DNA from: a bacterium
GTDB taxonomy: Bacteria; Myxococcota_A; Polyangia; Nannocystales; Nannocystaceae
Direction of reading: 5' to 3'
Length of the DNA: 64,000 nucleotides
Assembly: GCA_024742475.1 (NCBI GenBank)
Contig: JANSYI010000001.1
Span: 434,001 to 498,000 of the forward strand
The translations under genes were made by a program, and so were the position numbers. Every line of letters starts with the position of its first letter. Within the stretch, counting starts at the first letter, position 1. Positions 9,111 through 16,642 of this stretch are shown piece after piece. The notes below the pieces were generated by a model. That model made no database searches, was not told the DNA's origin, and was given only the letters and a program-made list of their open reading frames with translations.

Positions 9111-9131
9111 GGCCTTGCACTACGCAAGGCC
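9111..9131. promoter_or_regulatory. perfect 8-bp hairpin before lipoprotein start
   Basis: GGCCTTGC, a five-base loop (9119-9123), then GCAAGGCC. On the minus strand this hairpin ends six bases before the ATG at 9104 and would include the ribosome-loading region of the lipoprotein gene. It may be an RNA element affecting translation, or a protein operator. It is not followed by a T-run. Confidence 0.45.
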
Positions 9132-9305
9132 GAAGCCAGCGGGCCGGCCCGTGTGATCTCGGGCGGTTGATCCAACGACACGCCACAGCGGGCCCAGGGC
9201 GATCCAAAGCGAGACGGTCGGGTGTCCCGTTCTGATACGGACCACGGCCTCGCTGAGACGACCCGGAGCTGGCCGCGCTGCCGGGAACCGCGGTCGCGGC
9301 GCGGG

Positions 9306-10124
9306 TCAGCCTTCGGCGGCCACCGGCGGAGTCTGACGATCCGTGCGGAATGGCGCGGTGCAGAGATCGGGGCGCTTGACGCCGTCTTCGACCCACGCGC
9401 GCATCACCTCGCGGACGCGCTCCATCAGCTCGGGCACGTCCTCCTCGGAGAGGTCAGCTGTGTCGATCTGAGGCGCCATGTAGACGTGCACCTTCGAGGG
9501 GCGAATCGTGAACTCCCCCTTGGGCAGCAGGTGGTAGGCACCACGAACGCACAGCGGCGCGATCGGAATGTTGGCCTTCACCGCGATGTGAAACACGCCT
9601 TTCTTGAACGCGCCGACCTTGCCGTCACGCGTTCGATGCGCTTCGGGAAACGCGAGCACGGAGATGCCGCGAGACGCCCGCTCCTCGAAGGCTTCGGCGA
9701 CCTCCTCGTAGCGGCGCGCGCCCTTGCGGACCGGGATCGCGTTGGACATCTTGAGCAGCCAGCCGTAGCCGGGCACCTGCAAGTGCGAGGCGTTCTCGAG
9801 GCCGCATAGCGGCACGGGGATCGCCCCGCAGGCGATGTTCGCGTCGGCCATGCTGACGTGGTTCTGGGTGAACACCGACATCTTGGTCTTGTCGAACAAG
9901 GGGTCGTAGTCGACCACCAGCTTGCTCAGCATGAACTTCAGCGGCATCGCGACGCCGGGCTGTACCCACAGCATCTGAAACTTCTCGAAGGGCTTGAAGA
10001 GCGTCACCGGGAGCGCGCTCGCCCAGAGGCCGCCCATCCAGGCTGCACCACCAGCGATTGCGGCAACCGAGTACGGAGCCCAAAGAGCATTGCCGAGCCA
10101 CGTTCTTCCGTTGGGGCGCGCCAC
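9306..10124 (-). CDS. 1-acyl-glycerol-3-phosphate acyltransferase family (PlsC-like)
   Basis: About 272 residues with a GTG start at 10124; the frame stays open further upstream, so the start is uncertain. It transfers acyl chains onto lysophosphatidate or a related alcohol at the membrane. The acyltransferase box NHVSMAD (H-x4-D) lies near residue 88, and the glycerophosphate-binding box FPEAHRTRDG near residue 160, where the family usually has FPEGTRS; the substitution of Ala-His for Gly-Thr is notable but within the known range. Hydrophobic N-terminal segment near residues 15-40. The upstream neighbour on the same strand, 71 bases away, is a fatty acid hydroxylase-like membrane protein, so both may act on the same lipid. 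Confidence 0.88.
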   Translation of the reverse strand: MARPNGRTWLGNALWAPYSVAAIAGGAAWMGGLWASALPVTLFKPFEKFQMLWVQPGVAMPLKFMLSKLVVDYDPLFDKTKMSVFTQNHVSMADANIACGAIPVPLCGLENASHLQVPGYGWLLKMSNAIPVRKGARRYEEVAEAFEERASRGISVLAFPEAHRTRDGKVGAFKKGVFHIAVKANIPIAPLCVRGAYHLLPKGEFTIRPSKVHVYMAPQIDTADLSEEDVPELMERVREVMRAWVEDGVKRPDLCTAPFRTDRQTPPVAAEG

Positions 10125-10195
10125 GGCGATCGAGATTGCCCGCCCGGCGCCGCACCGAAAAGAGCCCCACGAAGTGAGGGCACCAACGTGCTCCT

Positions 10196-10861
10196 TCAAC
10201 GTTGCTTGTAATACGTCCCGAGCAGCCAGTCTGCGAGCGGCGCCGTCACGTTGAAGTTGGTGTGGGCCATCTCTTCGAGCCGGTGATGGTGGTGATGGTG
10301 CCTGCGGAGCGCGCCGAGCCAACGCCAGCGCGCGACGCCGAGCGCCTCGAGCTGCGCTGCCTGCAGGTGGTGCAGCGTATGGATTGTTTCGTACAGCAGG
10401 AAGTAGCTGATCGCTGCGACGAGGAAGACGCCGGCGAGGCCCGGTCCGCCCACGAGCGCGGCGAGCACGGCGAGCGGCGAGGCCATGCCGAAGACGATGA
10501 GGATCGTGTACCAGGGCATCATCACCAGGCACAGGTCCGTGGTCGACCGGATCTCCTGGTCGTCGTCGCCCGCGAAGGCGCGATGATGGATCAGCGCATG
10601 GTTGCGGTACATCATCCGTGGAACGAGCGGACGGTGCATGGGAAAGCGATGCGTCGCCCACTCGAACACGTTGGCGACCGCCCAGAAGCCGGGGAGCGCG
10701 AGCCACAGGGTCCACGCGCTGTCGCGGGCCAGCCACACGCCCAACGCGAACACCGCGGCAGCCACCGCGAGGGTGCGTACCACGTGCCCGCGAAACGTGT
10801 AGTTCGCGTGGAGGTGCTCGTCCCGAACGCTGGGCTCGCTCACCGACGCGTCCACGTGCAT
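10196..10861 (-). CDS. fatty acid hydroxylase / sterol desaturase superfamily membrane protein
   Basis: 221 residues from the ATG MHVDASVSEP (an ATG eight codons earlier is possible). It is a di-iron membrane oxygenase candidate: the histidine clusters HRFPMH near residue 71, HALIHH near residue 87, HTLHH near residue 160 and a run of five or more His near residue 186 match the eight-His metal site of the superfamily. Hydrophobic helices lie around residues 30-60, 105-125 and 130-155. It would hydroxylate or desaturate an acyl chain or isoprenoid with O2. It is followed by the acyltransferase on the same strand. The poly-His stretch is longer than usual. Confidence 0.85.
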   Translation of the reverse strand: MHVDASVSEPSVRDEHLHANYTFRGHVVRTLAVAAAVFALGVWLARDSAWTLWLALPGFWAVANVFEWATHRFPMHRPLVPRMMYRNHALIHHRAFAGDDDQEIRSTTDLCLVMMPWYTILIVFGMASPLAVLAALVGGPGLAGVFLVAAISYFLLYETIHTLHHLQAAQLEALGVARWRWLGALRRHHHHHHRLEEMAHTNFNVTAPLADWLLGTYYKQR

Positions 10862-10911
10862 CGAAGCAGTGTGCCACGAGCCCACGGCGATGTCCTGCTA
10901 CGCTCCGCCCG

Positions 10912-11898
10912 TTGCTCGGTCTGAGTCTCATCGCGGCACTTCAGCCCGCCATCCCCGACCCACCGGTCCGCTGGACGGCGCCGGCGGGTTGCCCGGACCA
11001 AGCGCGCGTGCAGTCGCAGATCGACACGCTGCTCGGCCGCGCGCTCAGCCCCGACGAGCTGAAGATGGAGGGCCTCATCGAAGCCACGAGCTCGGGCTGG
11101 CGCCTCACGCTGACCACCCGCGTGGGAACGCTGGTCGACGAGCGCAGCCTCGACGCCAACGACTGCAGCGTGCTGGCCGATGCGGCGGCGTTGGTCGCGG
11201 TGGTGATGCTCGATCCCGTGCAGGCGGCGGACAGCATCGAAGAGGACGCCGAGGCTGCCGAAGCCGCGCGAGCGGGGCCCACGGTCACGTCACGACCCGC
11301 GCCGCCGAGCATCCCCGAGCCGGACCCACCGCCGCAGACCGAGCCCGACCCAGAGCGGCCCAGCGTGACGCCTCGCCTGTCCGCACGGGTCCGCACGGGC
11401 GGCGAGTTCGGTGCGGTGCCGGGCGGCACGGGCACGTTCGACCTCGGACTCGCCGCGCTCGGGCTCGGCCGCGCGGGGCGTCTACGCGTCGAGCTCGTCG
11501 GTCTCTACTCGATCGGCCGCGAAGCGACGAGCCCCAACGCCGCCGTGCGCGTCCATCTGGGCGCGGTCGCGCCACGCCTGTGTGCCGCGCTGCCGGCCGG
11601 CCCGGTCGAGATCCCGCTGTGCGGCGGCGTCGAGCTCGGCGCGATGCGGGCCGATACCGAGGCGCCCGCGAGCTCCACCACCAACGCGCTGTGGCTCGCC
11701 GCCCACGCCGAACCCGGCGTCCGCTGGGCGTTCGCCGACCGGGTGAGCCTGTGGGCCTCGGCCCAGGTCGTGCTGCCCATGCGCTACCCCGCCTTCGAGC
11801 TCGTCGACGCAACCTCGGGTGAGCGCGTGGAGGGCGTGTACAGGCCGCAGCCCGTCAGCGCCCGCGGGCTGGTCGGGCTCGAGTTCCAGCTGTTCTGA
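10912..11898 (+). CDS. secreted protein of unknown function, probable envelope component
   Basis: 328 residues if initiated at the TTG at 10912, which gives a short hydrophobic leader (LGLSLIAAL). No stronger start was found in this frame close to the leader, and the frame upstream overlaps a divergent gene. The N-terminal part (WTAPAGCPDQARVQSQIDTLLG) is a motif seen often in myxobacterial secreted proteins. Residues 110-150 form a Pro/Glu-rich linker, and the C-terminal 180 residues show alternating hydrophobic strands ending in EFQLF, with a terminal Phe like an outer-membrane beta-barrel. Its function is unknown. The start is the weakest part of this call. Confidence 0.7.
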   Translation: MLGLSLIAALQPAIPDPPVRWTAPAGCPDQARVQSQIDTLLGRALSPDELKMEGLIEATSSGWRLTLTTRVGTLVDERSLDANDCSVLADAAALVAVVMLDPVQAADSIEEDAEAAEAARAGPTVTSRPAPPSIPEPDPPPQTEPDPERPSVTPRLSARVRTGGEFGAVPGGTGTFDLGLAALGLGRAGRLRVELVGLYSIGREATSPNAAVRVHLGAVAPRLCAALPAGPVEIPLCGGVELGAMRADTEAPASSTTNALWLAAHAEPGVRWAFADRVSLWASAQVVLPMRYPAFELVDATSGERVEGVYRPQPVSARGLVGLEFQLF

Positions 11899-11901
11899 GG
11901 C

Positions 11902-12492
11902 TCAAACCCAGCGCAGCTCGAACACGAGCGCGTCACCATCGCGGCGCAGGGTCACCGTTCCGGATCGGTCGAGCGCCTCGAAGATCGCCTCGAGCGCGCC
12001 GGCGAAGGACTCCTTGCACACCTTCGAGGCGAACGACGCCGGGGGATCGGACCACCGCAGATCGACGAAGCCTCCGTCCGCGGCGATCGCCTCCCACGTC
12101 CCGCAGTTGCGATAGATGTTCGAGACTCCGCGGGGCACGAAGCGGACGATCTTCGCCGGGTCCAGCCCGAACACCCCGACCGCTCCGCGCACGATGCTCT
12201 GCAGAAACGGTGCGCCGAAGCTTCGCTGCAGGCCGCGACGCCCCCAACGCCGGGCGCCTTCGACCCCGGCGAGCGCACCAACCGTCTCGGCGACCTCGGC
12301 GTCGACTTCGATGGGGAGCCACGAGCTGCTCGGTGCGTCTTCGATCAGCCCGACGGTGTCTGCGAGGCGGGCCCGAATCCGAGCCTGCAGCTCGGGCTCG
12401 AAGCAATCCAACGCTGCCAGGTTCTCGCGCATCTGGCGGACGCGAATCACCGGGACCAGCCCCGGGGTCCCTACCGCTTCCCAACGCGCCAT
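11902..12492 (-). CDS. conserved hypothetical, possibly DUF2378/TIGR02265-like
   Basis: 196 residues from the ATG MARWEAVGTP. It is soluble with no signal or membrane segment. The pattern RENLAALDCFEPELQARIRARL, then SSSWLPIEVDAEVAE, then FLQSIVRGAVGVFGLDP resembles the myxobacterial DUF2378 family, whose members have a fold near haem-NO-binding/V4R proteins, but this assignment is from memory of the style and is uncertain. No HTH and no catalytic signature. It converges with the preceding plus-strand gene with a three-base gap and is divergent from the following sigma factor gene, with 138 bases between. Confidence 0.7.
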   Translation of the reverse strand: MARWEAVGTPGLVPVIRVRQMRENLAALDCFEPELQARIRARLADTVGLIEDAPSSSWLPIEVDAEVAETVGALAGVEGARRWGRRGLQRSFGAPFLQSIVRGAVGVFGLDPAKIVRFVPRGVSNIYRNCGTWEAIAADGGFVDLRWSDPPASFASKVCKESFAGALEAIFEALDRSGTVTLRRDGDALVFELRWV

Positions 12493-12555
12493 ACCCACAC
12501 TCTGTAACGCCACACCCCGAGGGCGTGCGGCACGAATCCGGCCAGGACCTGTTCG

Positions 12556-12582
12556 CGCCGTCTGCGCGCGGCGATCTTTTTT
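12556..12582 (+). terminator. hairpin with T-run in the leader of the sigma gene
   Basis: CGCCG, an eight-base loop, CGGCG, then ATC and six T. This looks like a factor-independent terminator on the plus strand. There is no plus-strand gene just upstream, so if functional it could act as an attenuator in the leader of the sigma gene at 12631. Confidence 0.35.
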
Positions 12583-12584
12583 GG

Positions 12585-12616
12585 GTCACACGTGACGGGC
12601 CGGACCGAAGCCGGCC
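12585..12616. promoter_or_regulatory. two inverted repeats upstream of sigma gene
   Basis: GTCAC-AC-GTGAC at 12585-12596 is operator-like, and GGCCGG-N7-CCGGCC at 12598-12616 is a hairpin or operator. They end 14 bases before the ATG of the sigma gene. A regulatory role is inferred from position. Confidence 0.35.
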
Positions 12617-12630
12617 ATTAGGATGGATGC

Positions 12631-13854
12631 ATGGCGAGCGTGTCGAGCAGCGCGATGCAGATCGCCCCGGAGTTCTCGTCGCTGTACCGCGAGTACTTCG
12701 GGTTCGCCTGGGCGAGCCTGCGCCGACTCGGCGTGTCGGCGGCCACCATCGATGACGCCGCGCAAGACCTGTGGGTCACGGTGCATCGGCGGCTCGAATC
12801 GCTCGACCCCGCGGCGTCGGTCAAGGCGTGGCTGTTCGGCATCGCGCGGCGTGTCGCGTCGCAGCACCGCCGCACCGAGCAACGCCACCGACGCAAGCTC
12901 GCCGCGTACTCGGTCGCCAACGTCCGCCGCAGCGCCGAGCCGATGAAGCGTGGGGAGGCGGCGCTGACGATGGAGCGCTTTCTCGAGACGCTCGACGAGA
13001 CCAAGCGCGTGGCGTTCGTGCTCAGCGAGGTCGAGGGCTGGAGCGCGCCCGAGATCGCCCGCGTCGTGGGCACGAGCCCCAACACCGTCTACTCCCGCGT
13101 ACGCCTGGCTCGCAAGCAGCTGCGCGAGCACCTCGGCGAGTCCGAGGGCGAGCTGTCGCCGAGCGCGTGTGTCGACGCGGTGCGCCGCTCGACGCAGGCA
13201 CCTCCCGGCGCGGCCAAGCGCTGCTGGGTGGCGCTGGCGCCCAAGCTCGCAGGCACAGGTGTCGCCGCCGCAACCGCGAGCGGTGGAGCGCTCGCGAAGC
13301 TCAAGTTCGTCGGACTCGGCGTGCTGCTCGGAGGCTTCGGCGTCGCCGGCCTCGACGCGGCCCTGCCCGAGCCCACTCCACCGGAGCCCACGCCAGCGAT
13401 TGTCGCATCCACGCCCGCGCCGGAGCCGAGTCCGACACCAAAGGCTCCTGCGCCCACCGCCCAACCGACCGGCCCGATCCACGACGCGACCCCGCCCGAG
13501 CCAGCCGACGCTCCAGCACCGATGAAGCCCGCCCCGGCTCACCACCCCGAGCCCGCGGAGCCTTCGCCAAGCCCTCATGACGACGCGGACCTCCTCGCCC
13601 GCGAGACCAAGCTGCTCACCGAAGCCAAGCGCCAGCTTGCAGGCGGCGACCCCCTCGGTGCCCTCGCACAGATCCGCGAGCACGCCACGCAGCACCCCAA
13701 CTCCAAGCTCAGCGACATCCGCAACGTGCTCGAGGTCGAGGCCACCTGCGCCCGCGGCCAGCGAGAGCAGGCAAAGGCCTTGGCCGAGCTCTACGCAGCC
13801 GAGGCGAGCGAGACGGCCGCGCGCAAGCTACGAGCGGCGTGCAACGGGGGCTGA
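12631..13854 (+). CDS. ECF-type sigma factor fused to transmembrane and helical-repeat tail
   Basis: 407 residues. The N-terminal 175 residues form an RNA polymerase sigma factor: region 2 near residues 14-80 (LYREYFGFAWASLRRLGV, DDAAQDLWVTVHRRL, KAWLFGIARRVASQHRR) and region 4 near 110-165 (LDETKRVAFVLSEVEGWSAPEIA, SPNTVYSRVRLARKQLR). Unlike ordinary ECF factors of about 180 residues it continues with a hydrophobic segment (about 220-245, FVGLGVLLGGFGVAGLDAAL), a Pro/Ala-rich linker of about 75 residues and a helical TPR-like tail (ETKLLTEAKRQLAGGDPLGALAQIREH). This looks like a sigma factor tethered to the inner membrane with a periplasmic sensor tail, serving as its own anti-sigma module. 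ATG chosen with an upstream purine-rich AGGATGG. Confidence 0.88.
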   Translation: MASVSSSAMQIAPEFSSLYREYFGFAWASLRRLGVSAATIDDAAQDLWVTVHRRLESLDPAASVKAWLFGIARRVASQHRRTEQRHRRKLAAYSVANVRRSAEPMKRGEAALTMERFLETLDETKRVAFVLSEVEGWSAPEIARVVGTSPNTVYSRVRLARKQLREHLGESEGELSPSACVDAVRRSTQAPPGAAKRCWVALAPKLAGTGVAAATASGGALAKLKFVGLGVLLGGFGVAGLDAALPEPTPPEPTPAIVASTPAPEPSPTPKAPAPTAQPTGPIHDATPPEPADAPAPMKPAPAHHPEPAEPSPSPHDDADLLARETKLLTEAKRQLAGGDPLGALAQIREHATQHPNSKLSDIRNVLEVEATCARGQREQAKALAELYAAEASETAARKLRAACNGG

Positions 13855-13941
13855 GGGAGCACGCCCCGTCGAACTGCGCGAAAACGCGCAAGATGCGACA
13901 GCATTGTCGCATCTCGCCTTGGCGCCCGAATCACTCCCCGG

Positions 13942-14457
13942 CTACTTCGCCTCGCAGCAGGTGAGGTCGTCGGGGTCGTTCGTGCACCACTCGAAGCCTT
14001 CGACGCAGACGCAGTTCCCGTCCGCGTCGGGCATCGTGTTCGACCCCGGTTCCCCACAGTCCGAGGGCTCCTTCTCGTCGACGCGCACGCACGCGAAGTT
14101 GTCAGGAGCCTCGATGTCTTCCCACTCGTAGCCGTCGTCGCACTCACAGTTCCCCGTCGCGGGGTTGAACTCGCTGTGACACAGCGGGTCCGGATCGACG
14201 TCGGCGTTGCACATCGAGCAGTCGATCTCGAACGATCCGGTCGAGCCCGTGTCGGCCCCGGTCGCAGAGTCGGTCGTGGACCCGGTCGCGGGGGTGTCGT
14301 CCCCCGTCTCCTCGGATGCGCCGCTCCCCGATGTCGCAGCCCCGCTCGTCGCCGAGCTCGCGCCCGTGCCCTCGTCGTCGTCGTCCGAGGTCGTGACGAC
14401 GCAGCCGAGAAGGCCGAGGGAGACAAGAGCAGCGAGAGGACGTCGAAGCAAAGACAT
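13942..14457 (-). CDS. small Cys-rich lipoprotein
   Basis: 171 residues from ATG MSLLRRPLAALVSLGLLGC, lipobox Cys19. A Ser/Thr/Gly/Asp linker of about 50 residues is followed by Cys-containing modules of EGF-like spacing (CNADVDPDPLCHSEFNPATGNCECDDGYEW and CVCVEGFEW patterns, described by Cys order only). It is probably surface-attached. It lies downstream of the lipid operon on the same strand with a 57-base gap, but a shared function is not implied. No homologue family was recognised. Confidence 0.8.
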   Translation of the reverse strand: MSLLRRPLAALVSLGLLGCVVTTSDDDDEGTGASSATSGAATSGSGASEETGDDTPATGSTTDSATGADTGSTGSFEIDCSMCNADVDPDPLCHSEFNPATGNCECDDGYEWEDIEAPDNFACVRVDEKEPSDCGEPGSNTMPDADGNCVCVEGFEWCTNDPDDLTCCEAK

Positions 14458-14514
14458 GTCGGGCACGATAGTGCCCGAAACCGCCGATTCGATCATCGAA
14501 CGCGAGCGCAGCCC

Positions 14515-16224
14515 TCAGCCCTCGAGCGCCGTGACCAACTGCGCGCGATCGAGCGCGCGAAGCTCCTCGGCCAGGACGTTGCGCTTGATCTTCAGCGAGG
14601 CGGTCGCCGGGAAGTCGTCCTTGCGCACGATGTAGCCGCTGACGCGCTTGAAGTCGGGCAGCTTGCGGTTGCGTGCGCTCAGCTCTTGCACCATCGCCTC
14701 CACGTCGGCGTCGGACTCGGGCCGGAGCACCACGACGAGCTCCTCGCCGAGCATGCTCGACGTCGGCCAGATGTAGTTGGCCGCGAACACGCACAGCTCT
14801 TCGCAGCCGGGCAGGTCGTCGAACACCGCCTCGATGTCCTCGGGGTAGATGTTCTTGCCGCCCTCGGTGACGATCATGTTCTTCGCGCGGCCGCGCAGCG
14901 TCAGGTGCCCGGAGATGTCGACCGAACCCAGGTCGCCCGTGCGCAGCCACCCGTCGACGATCGCTTCTTCGGTGAGCTCGGGCGCGTCGAGGTAGCCCTT
15001 CATCACCGTGCGACCCCGAACCCACACCTCGCCGACGCCTTCGTCGTTGGGGTTGCGGATCTCCACCTCCACCCCATCGACCGGCTTGCCGACCGTAGTG
15101 CTTCGGAACGGCTCGAGGTCGTTGACCGCGATGACCGTGGTGGCCTCGGTCAGCCCGTAGCCGATCGCCACCGGGATGCCGAGCTCGTAGAAGAACTCGA
15201 CCAGCTTCCGGTCGACGAACGTGCCGCCGGCGAAGATGTTCTTGAGCTTGCCGCCCAGCTCGTCGTGAATCGGCTTGAGCATCCAGCGCGACAGCGTGTG
15301 GTTGGGCTTGCGCGCGGTGAGGAAGTCGTTGGCACGAATGACCGCGTCGACGACCTGCCGCGGGCGCTGGTCGAGGTCGTCGAGGCGCTCGCGGATGCGC
15401 TTCTCGAGGTTCTTGAGGATGGTGGGGACCAGCGCGATGTGGGTGATCTCGTACTGCTTGAGCGCGCTGCGGATGAACTGCGGCCGCAGCGATCGCTGGT
15501 GCACGATCGCCGCGCCCATCATCAGCGGCATCATGAAGCCGACCATGAAGTCGATCGCGTGGTTGGTGGGCAGGATCGAGAAGAACCGCTCGTCTTCGGC
15601 GATCGGGTACAGCCGCCCCAACACCTGCGCCTGCACGAGGTAGTTGTCGTGGGTGAGCATGCAGCCCTTGGCCGTGCCCGACGTGCCCGAGCTGTAGACG
15701 ATGGCCGCCACGTCCTCACGGGTGCGGTGGTGCAGCGTGAACGCCTTGCCCGGCTCTTGCTCCCACCGCTGCGCCTGGCCCAGCTCCGCGCCCTCGGGCG
15801 CCTCGGTCACGAGCACGAGCGTGTCCGCAATGCCGGAGAGGTCCTCCTTTTGCATCTTGCGCCACGTCGCGTACTCGGTGACGAGCACCTTGGGCTTGCA
15901 GTGGCGCAGCAGCACCAGCTGTTCGGGCTCGGTGAGCTTGTAGTCGATGGGCACCAGCACCCCGCCGGCCCAGAAACCGCCGAGGCCCGACATGACCCAC
16001 TTCGACTGGTTCTGCATGATGATCGCGCAGCGGTCACCGGGCTCGAAGCCATGGGTCTGAACGAGGGCGGCGAAGCGCTCGGCCTCTTGCTTGAGCTGGC
16101 GGTACGTCCACTGCCCGTTCTCTCGGTGCCGGTCGGCCTCGATGAGCGCGGTGTTGGTCTTGAACGTGACCATCGCGTCGCGAAGCGCTTCGCCGACGCA
16201 GGAGATACGGTCGAGAGTCAGCAT
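14515..16224 (-). CDS. AMP-dependent acyl ligase (long-chain acyl-CoA/acyl-ACP synthetase)
   Basis: 569 residues, adenylate-forming superfamily. It activates a carboxylate to an acyl-AMP and transfers it to a thiol (CoA or carrier protein). Motifs: the phosphate-binding loop YSSGTSGTAKG near residue 173, GYGLTEATT near residue 352, the adenosine-binding RTGDLG near residue 427 and a C-terminal Lys in ASLKIKRNV near residue 545. The ATG follows an acyl carrier protein gene with a four-base gap, so its thiol acceptor is probably that carrier protein. It belongs to the lipid operon 14515-19098, which holds a second ligase of the same class. The chain length and nature of the substrate are not readable. 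Confidence 0.92.
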   Translation of the reverse strand: MLTLDRISCVGEALRDAMVTFKTNTALIEADRHRENGQWTYRQLKQEAERFAALVQTHGFEPGDRCAIIMQNQSKWVMSGLGGFWAGGVLVPIDYKLTEPEQLVLLRHCKPKVLVTEYATWRKMQKEDLSGIADTLVLVTEAPEGAELGQAQRWEQEPGKAFTLHHRTREDVAAIVYSSGTSGTAKGCMLTHDNYLVQAQVLGRLYPIAEDERFFSILPTNHAIDFMVGFMMPLMMGAAIVHQRSLRPQFIRSALKQYEITHIALVPTILKNLEKRIRERLDDLDQRPRQVVDAVIRANDFLTARKPNHTLSRWMLKPIHDELGGKLKNIFAGGTFVDRKLVEFFYELGIPVAIGYGLTEATTVIAVNDLEPFRSTTVGKPVDGVEVEIRNPNDEGVGEVWVRGRTVMKGYLDAPELTEEAIVDGWLRTGDLGSVDISGHLTLRGRAKNMIVTEGGKNIYPEDIEAVFDDLPGCEELCVFAANYIWPTSSMLGEELVVVLRPESDADVEAMVQELSARNRKLPDFKRVSGYIVRKDDFPATASLKIKRNVLAEELRALDRAQLVTALEG

Positions 16225-16228
16225 CGAA

Positions 16229-16462
16229 TCAGATCCGCTCGTCGATGGCCGAGGACAGGGCCCCGAAGGTCTTGATGTCTTGGAGTTCGTAGTCGGGAAT
16301 CTCGACGTCGAACTCCATCTCGAGCTCGCTCATGAGCTCGGCGGCTTGAAAGCTGTCGATTCCCAGCGTCTCGAAGATGTCGCCTTCGGGCTTGATGATC
16401 GAGGCGTCGACGGAGTAGCGCTTGGCGCAAAGCTGGGTGAGGCGGTCGAAACTGGCTGACAT
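16229..16462 (-). CDS. acyl carrier protein
   Basis: 77 residues from ATG MSASFDRLTQ; an upstream extension of the frame is out of character. It has the four-helix carrier fold with a phosphopantetheine attachment Ser in GIDSFQAAEL (about residue 38), preceded by FETL as in type II acyl and peptidyl carriers. It carries acyl groups as thioesters between enzymes. Net acidic, typical length. It lies directly upstream of an acyl ligase (four-base gap) and downstream of a crotonase, separated from it by a 180-base stretch with three inverted repeats. A dedicated biosynthetic carrier is more likely than the housekeeping fatty-acid carrier, because none of the housekeeping fab genes are next to it. 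Confidence 0.93.
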   Translation of the reverse strand: MSASFDRLTQLCAKRYSVDASIIKPEGDIFETLGIDSFQAAELMSELEMEFDVEIPDYELQDIKTFGALSSAIDERI

Positions 16463-16480
16463 GATGGCTCGAGACTTCAA

Positions 16481-16608
16481 CCGCTCCCCGCTCGGTAAGG
16501 GAGCGGAGCGCCCCGGAGGGGGCGCGGAGCGGGAAAGAAGGGTAGTTGCGAATGGAGAGGTGCGAACGGAGGGGTTCGGAGGGGGGCCCTCACCCCGCAG
16601 GGGCCCCC
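16481..16608. repeat. cluster of three perfect inverted repeats inside the lipid operon
   Basis: Three inverted repeats occur in one 180-base spacer between the crotonase and the carrier-protein genes. They are CCGCTCCC-N10-GGGAGCGG at 16481-16506, GCGCCCC-GGAG-GGGGCGC at 16508-16525, and GGGGGCCC-N11-GGGCCCCC at 16582-16608. The surrounding sequence is unusually G-rich and related between the units (GGAGCGGAGCG and GCGCGGAGCGGG). They may be a REP-like repeat insert, a processing or attenuation element that sets unequal expression of the two halves, or a small non-coding RNA. Confidence 0.7.
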
Positions 16609-16642
16609 TGGAGAACCCCGGATCGAATGGCGACATGAGGAA

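Noticed and set aside
9306..10931. 541-codon reading of the acyltransferase
   Set aside because: The first 260 residues overlap the hydroxylase gene in another frame and show no domain.
12577..12588. TTTTTTGGGTCA also present at 44702-44713
   Set aside because: A 12-base match could be chance; the two contexts (sigma leader and hydrolase end) differ.
14176..16275. Plus-strand frame of 699 codons opposite the acyl ligase
   Set aside because: Shadow of the ligase and lipoprotein; no family pattern, low-complexity composition.
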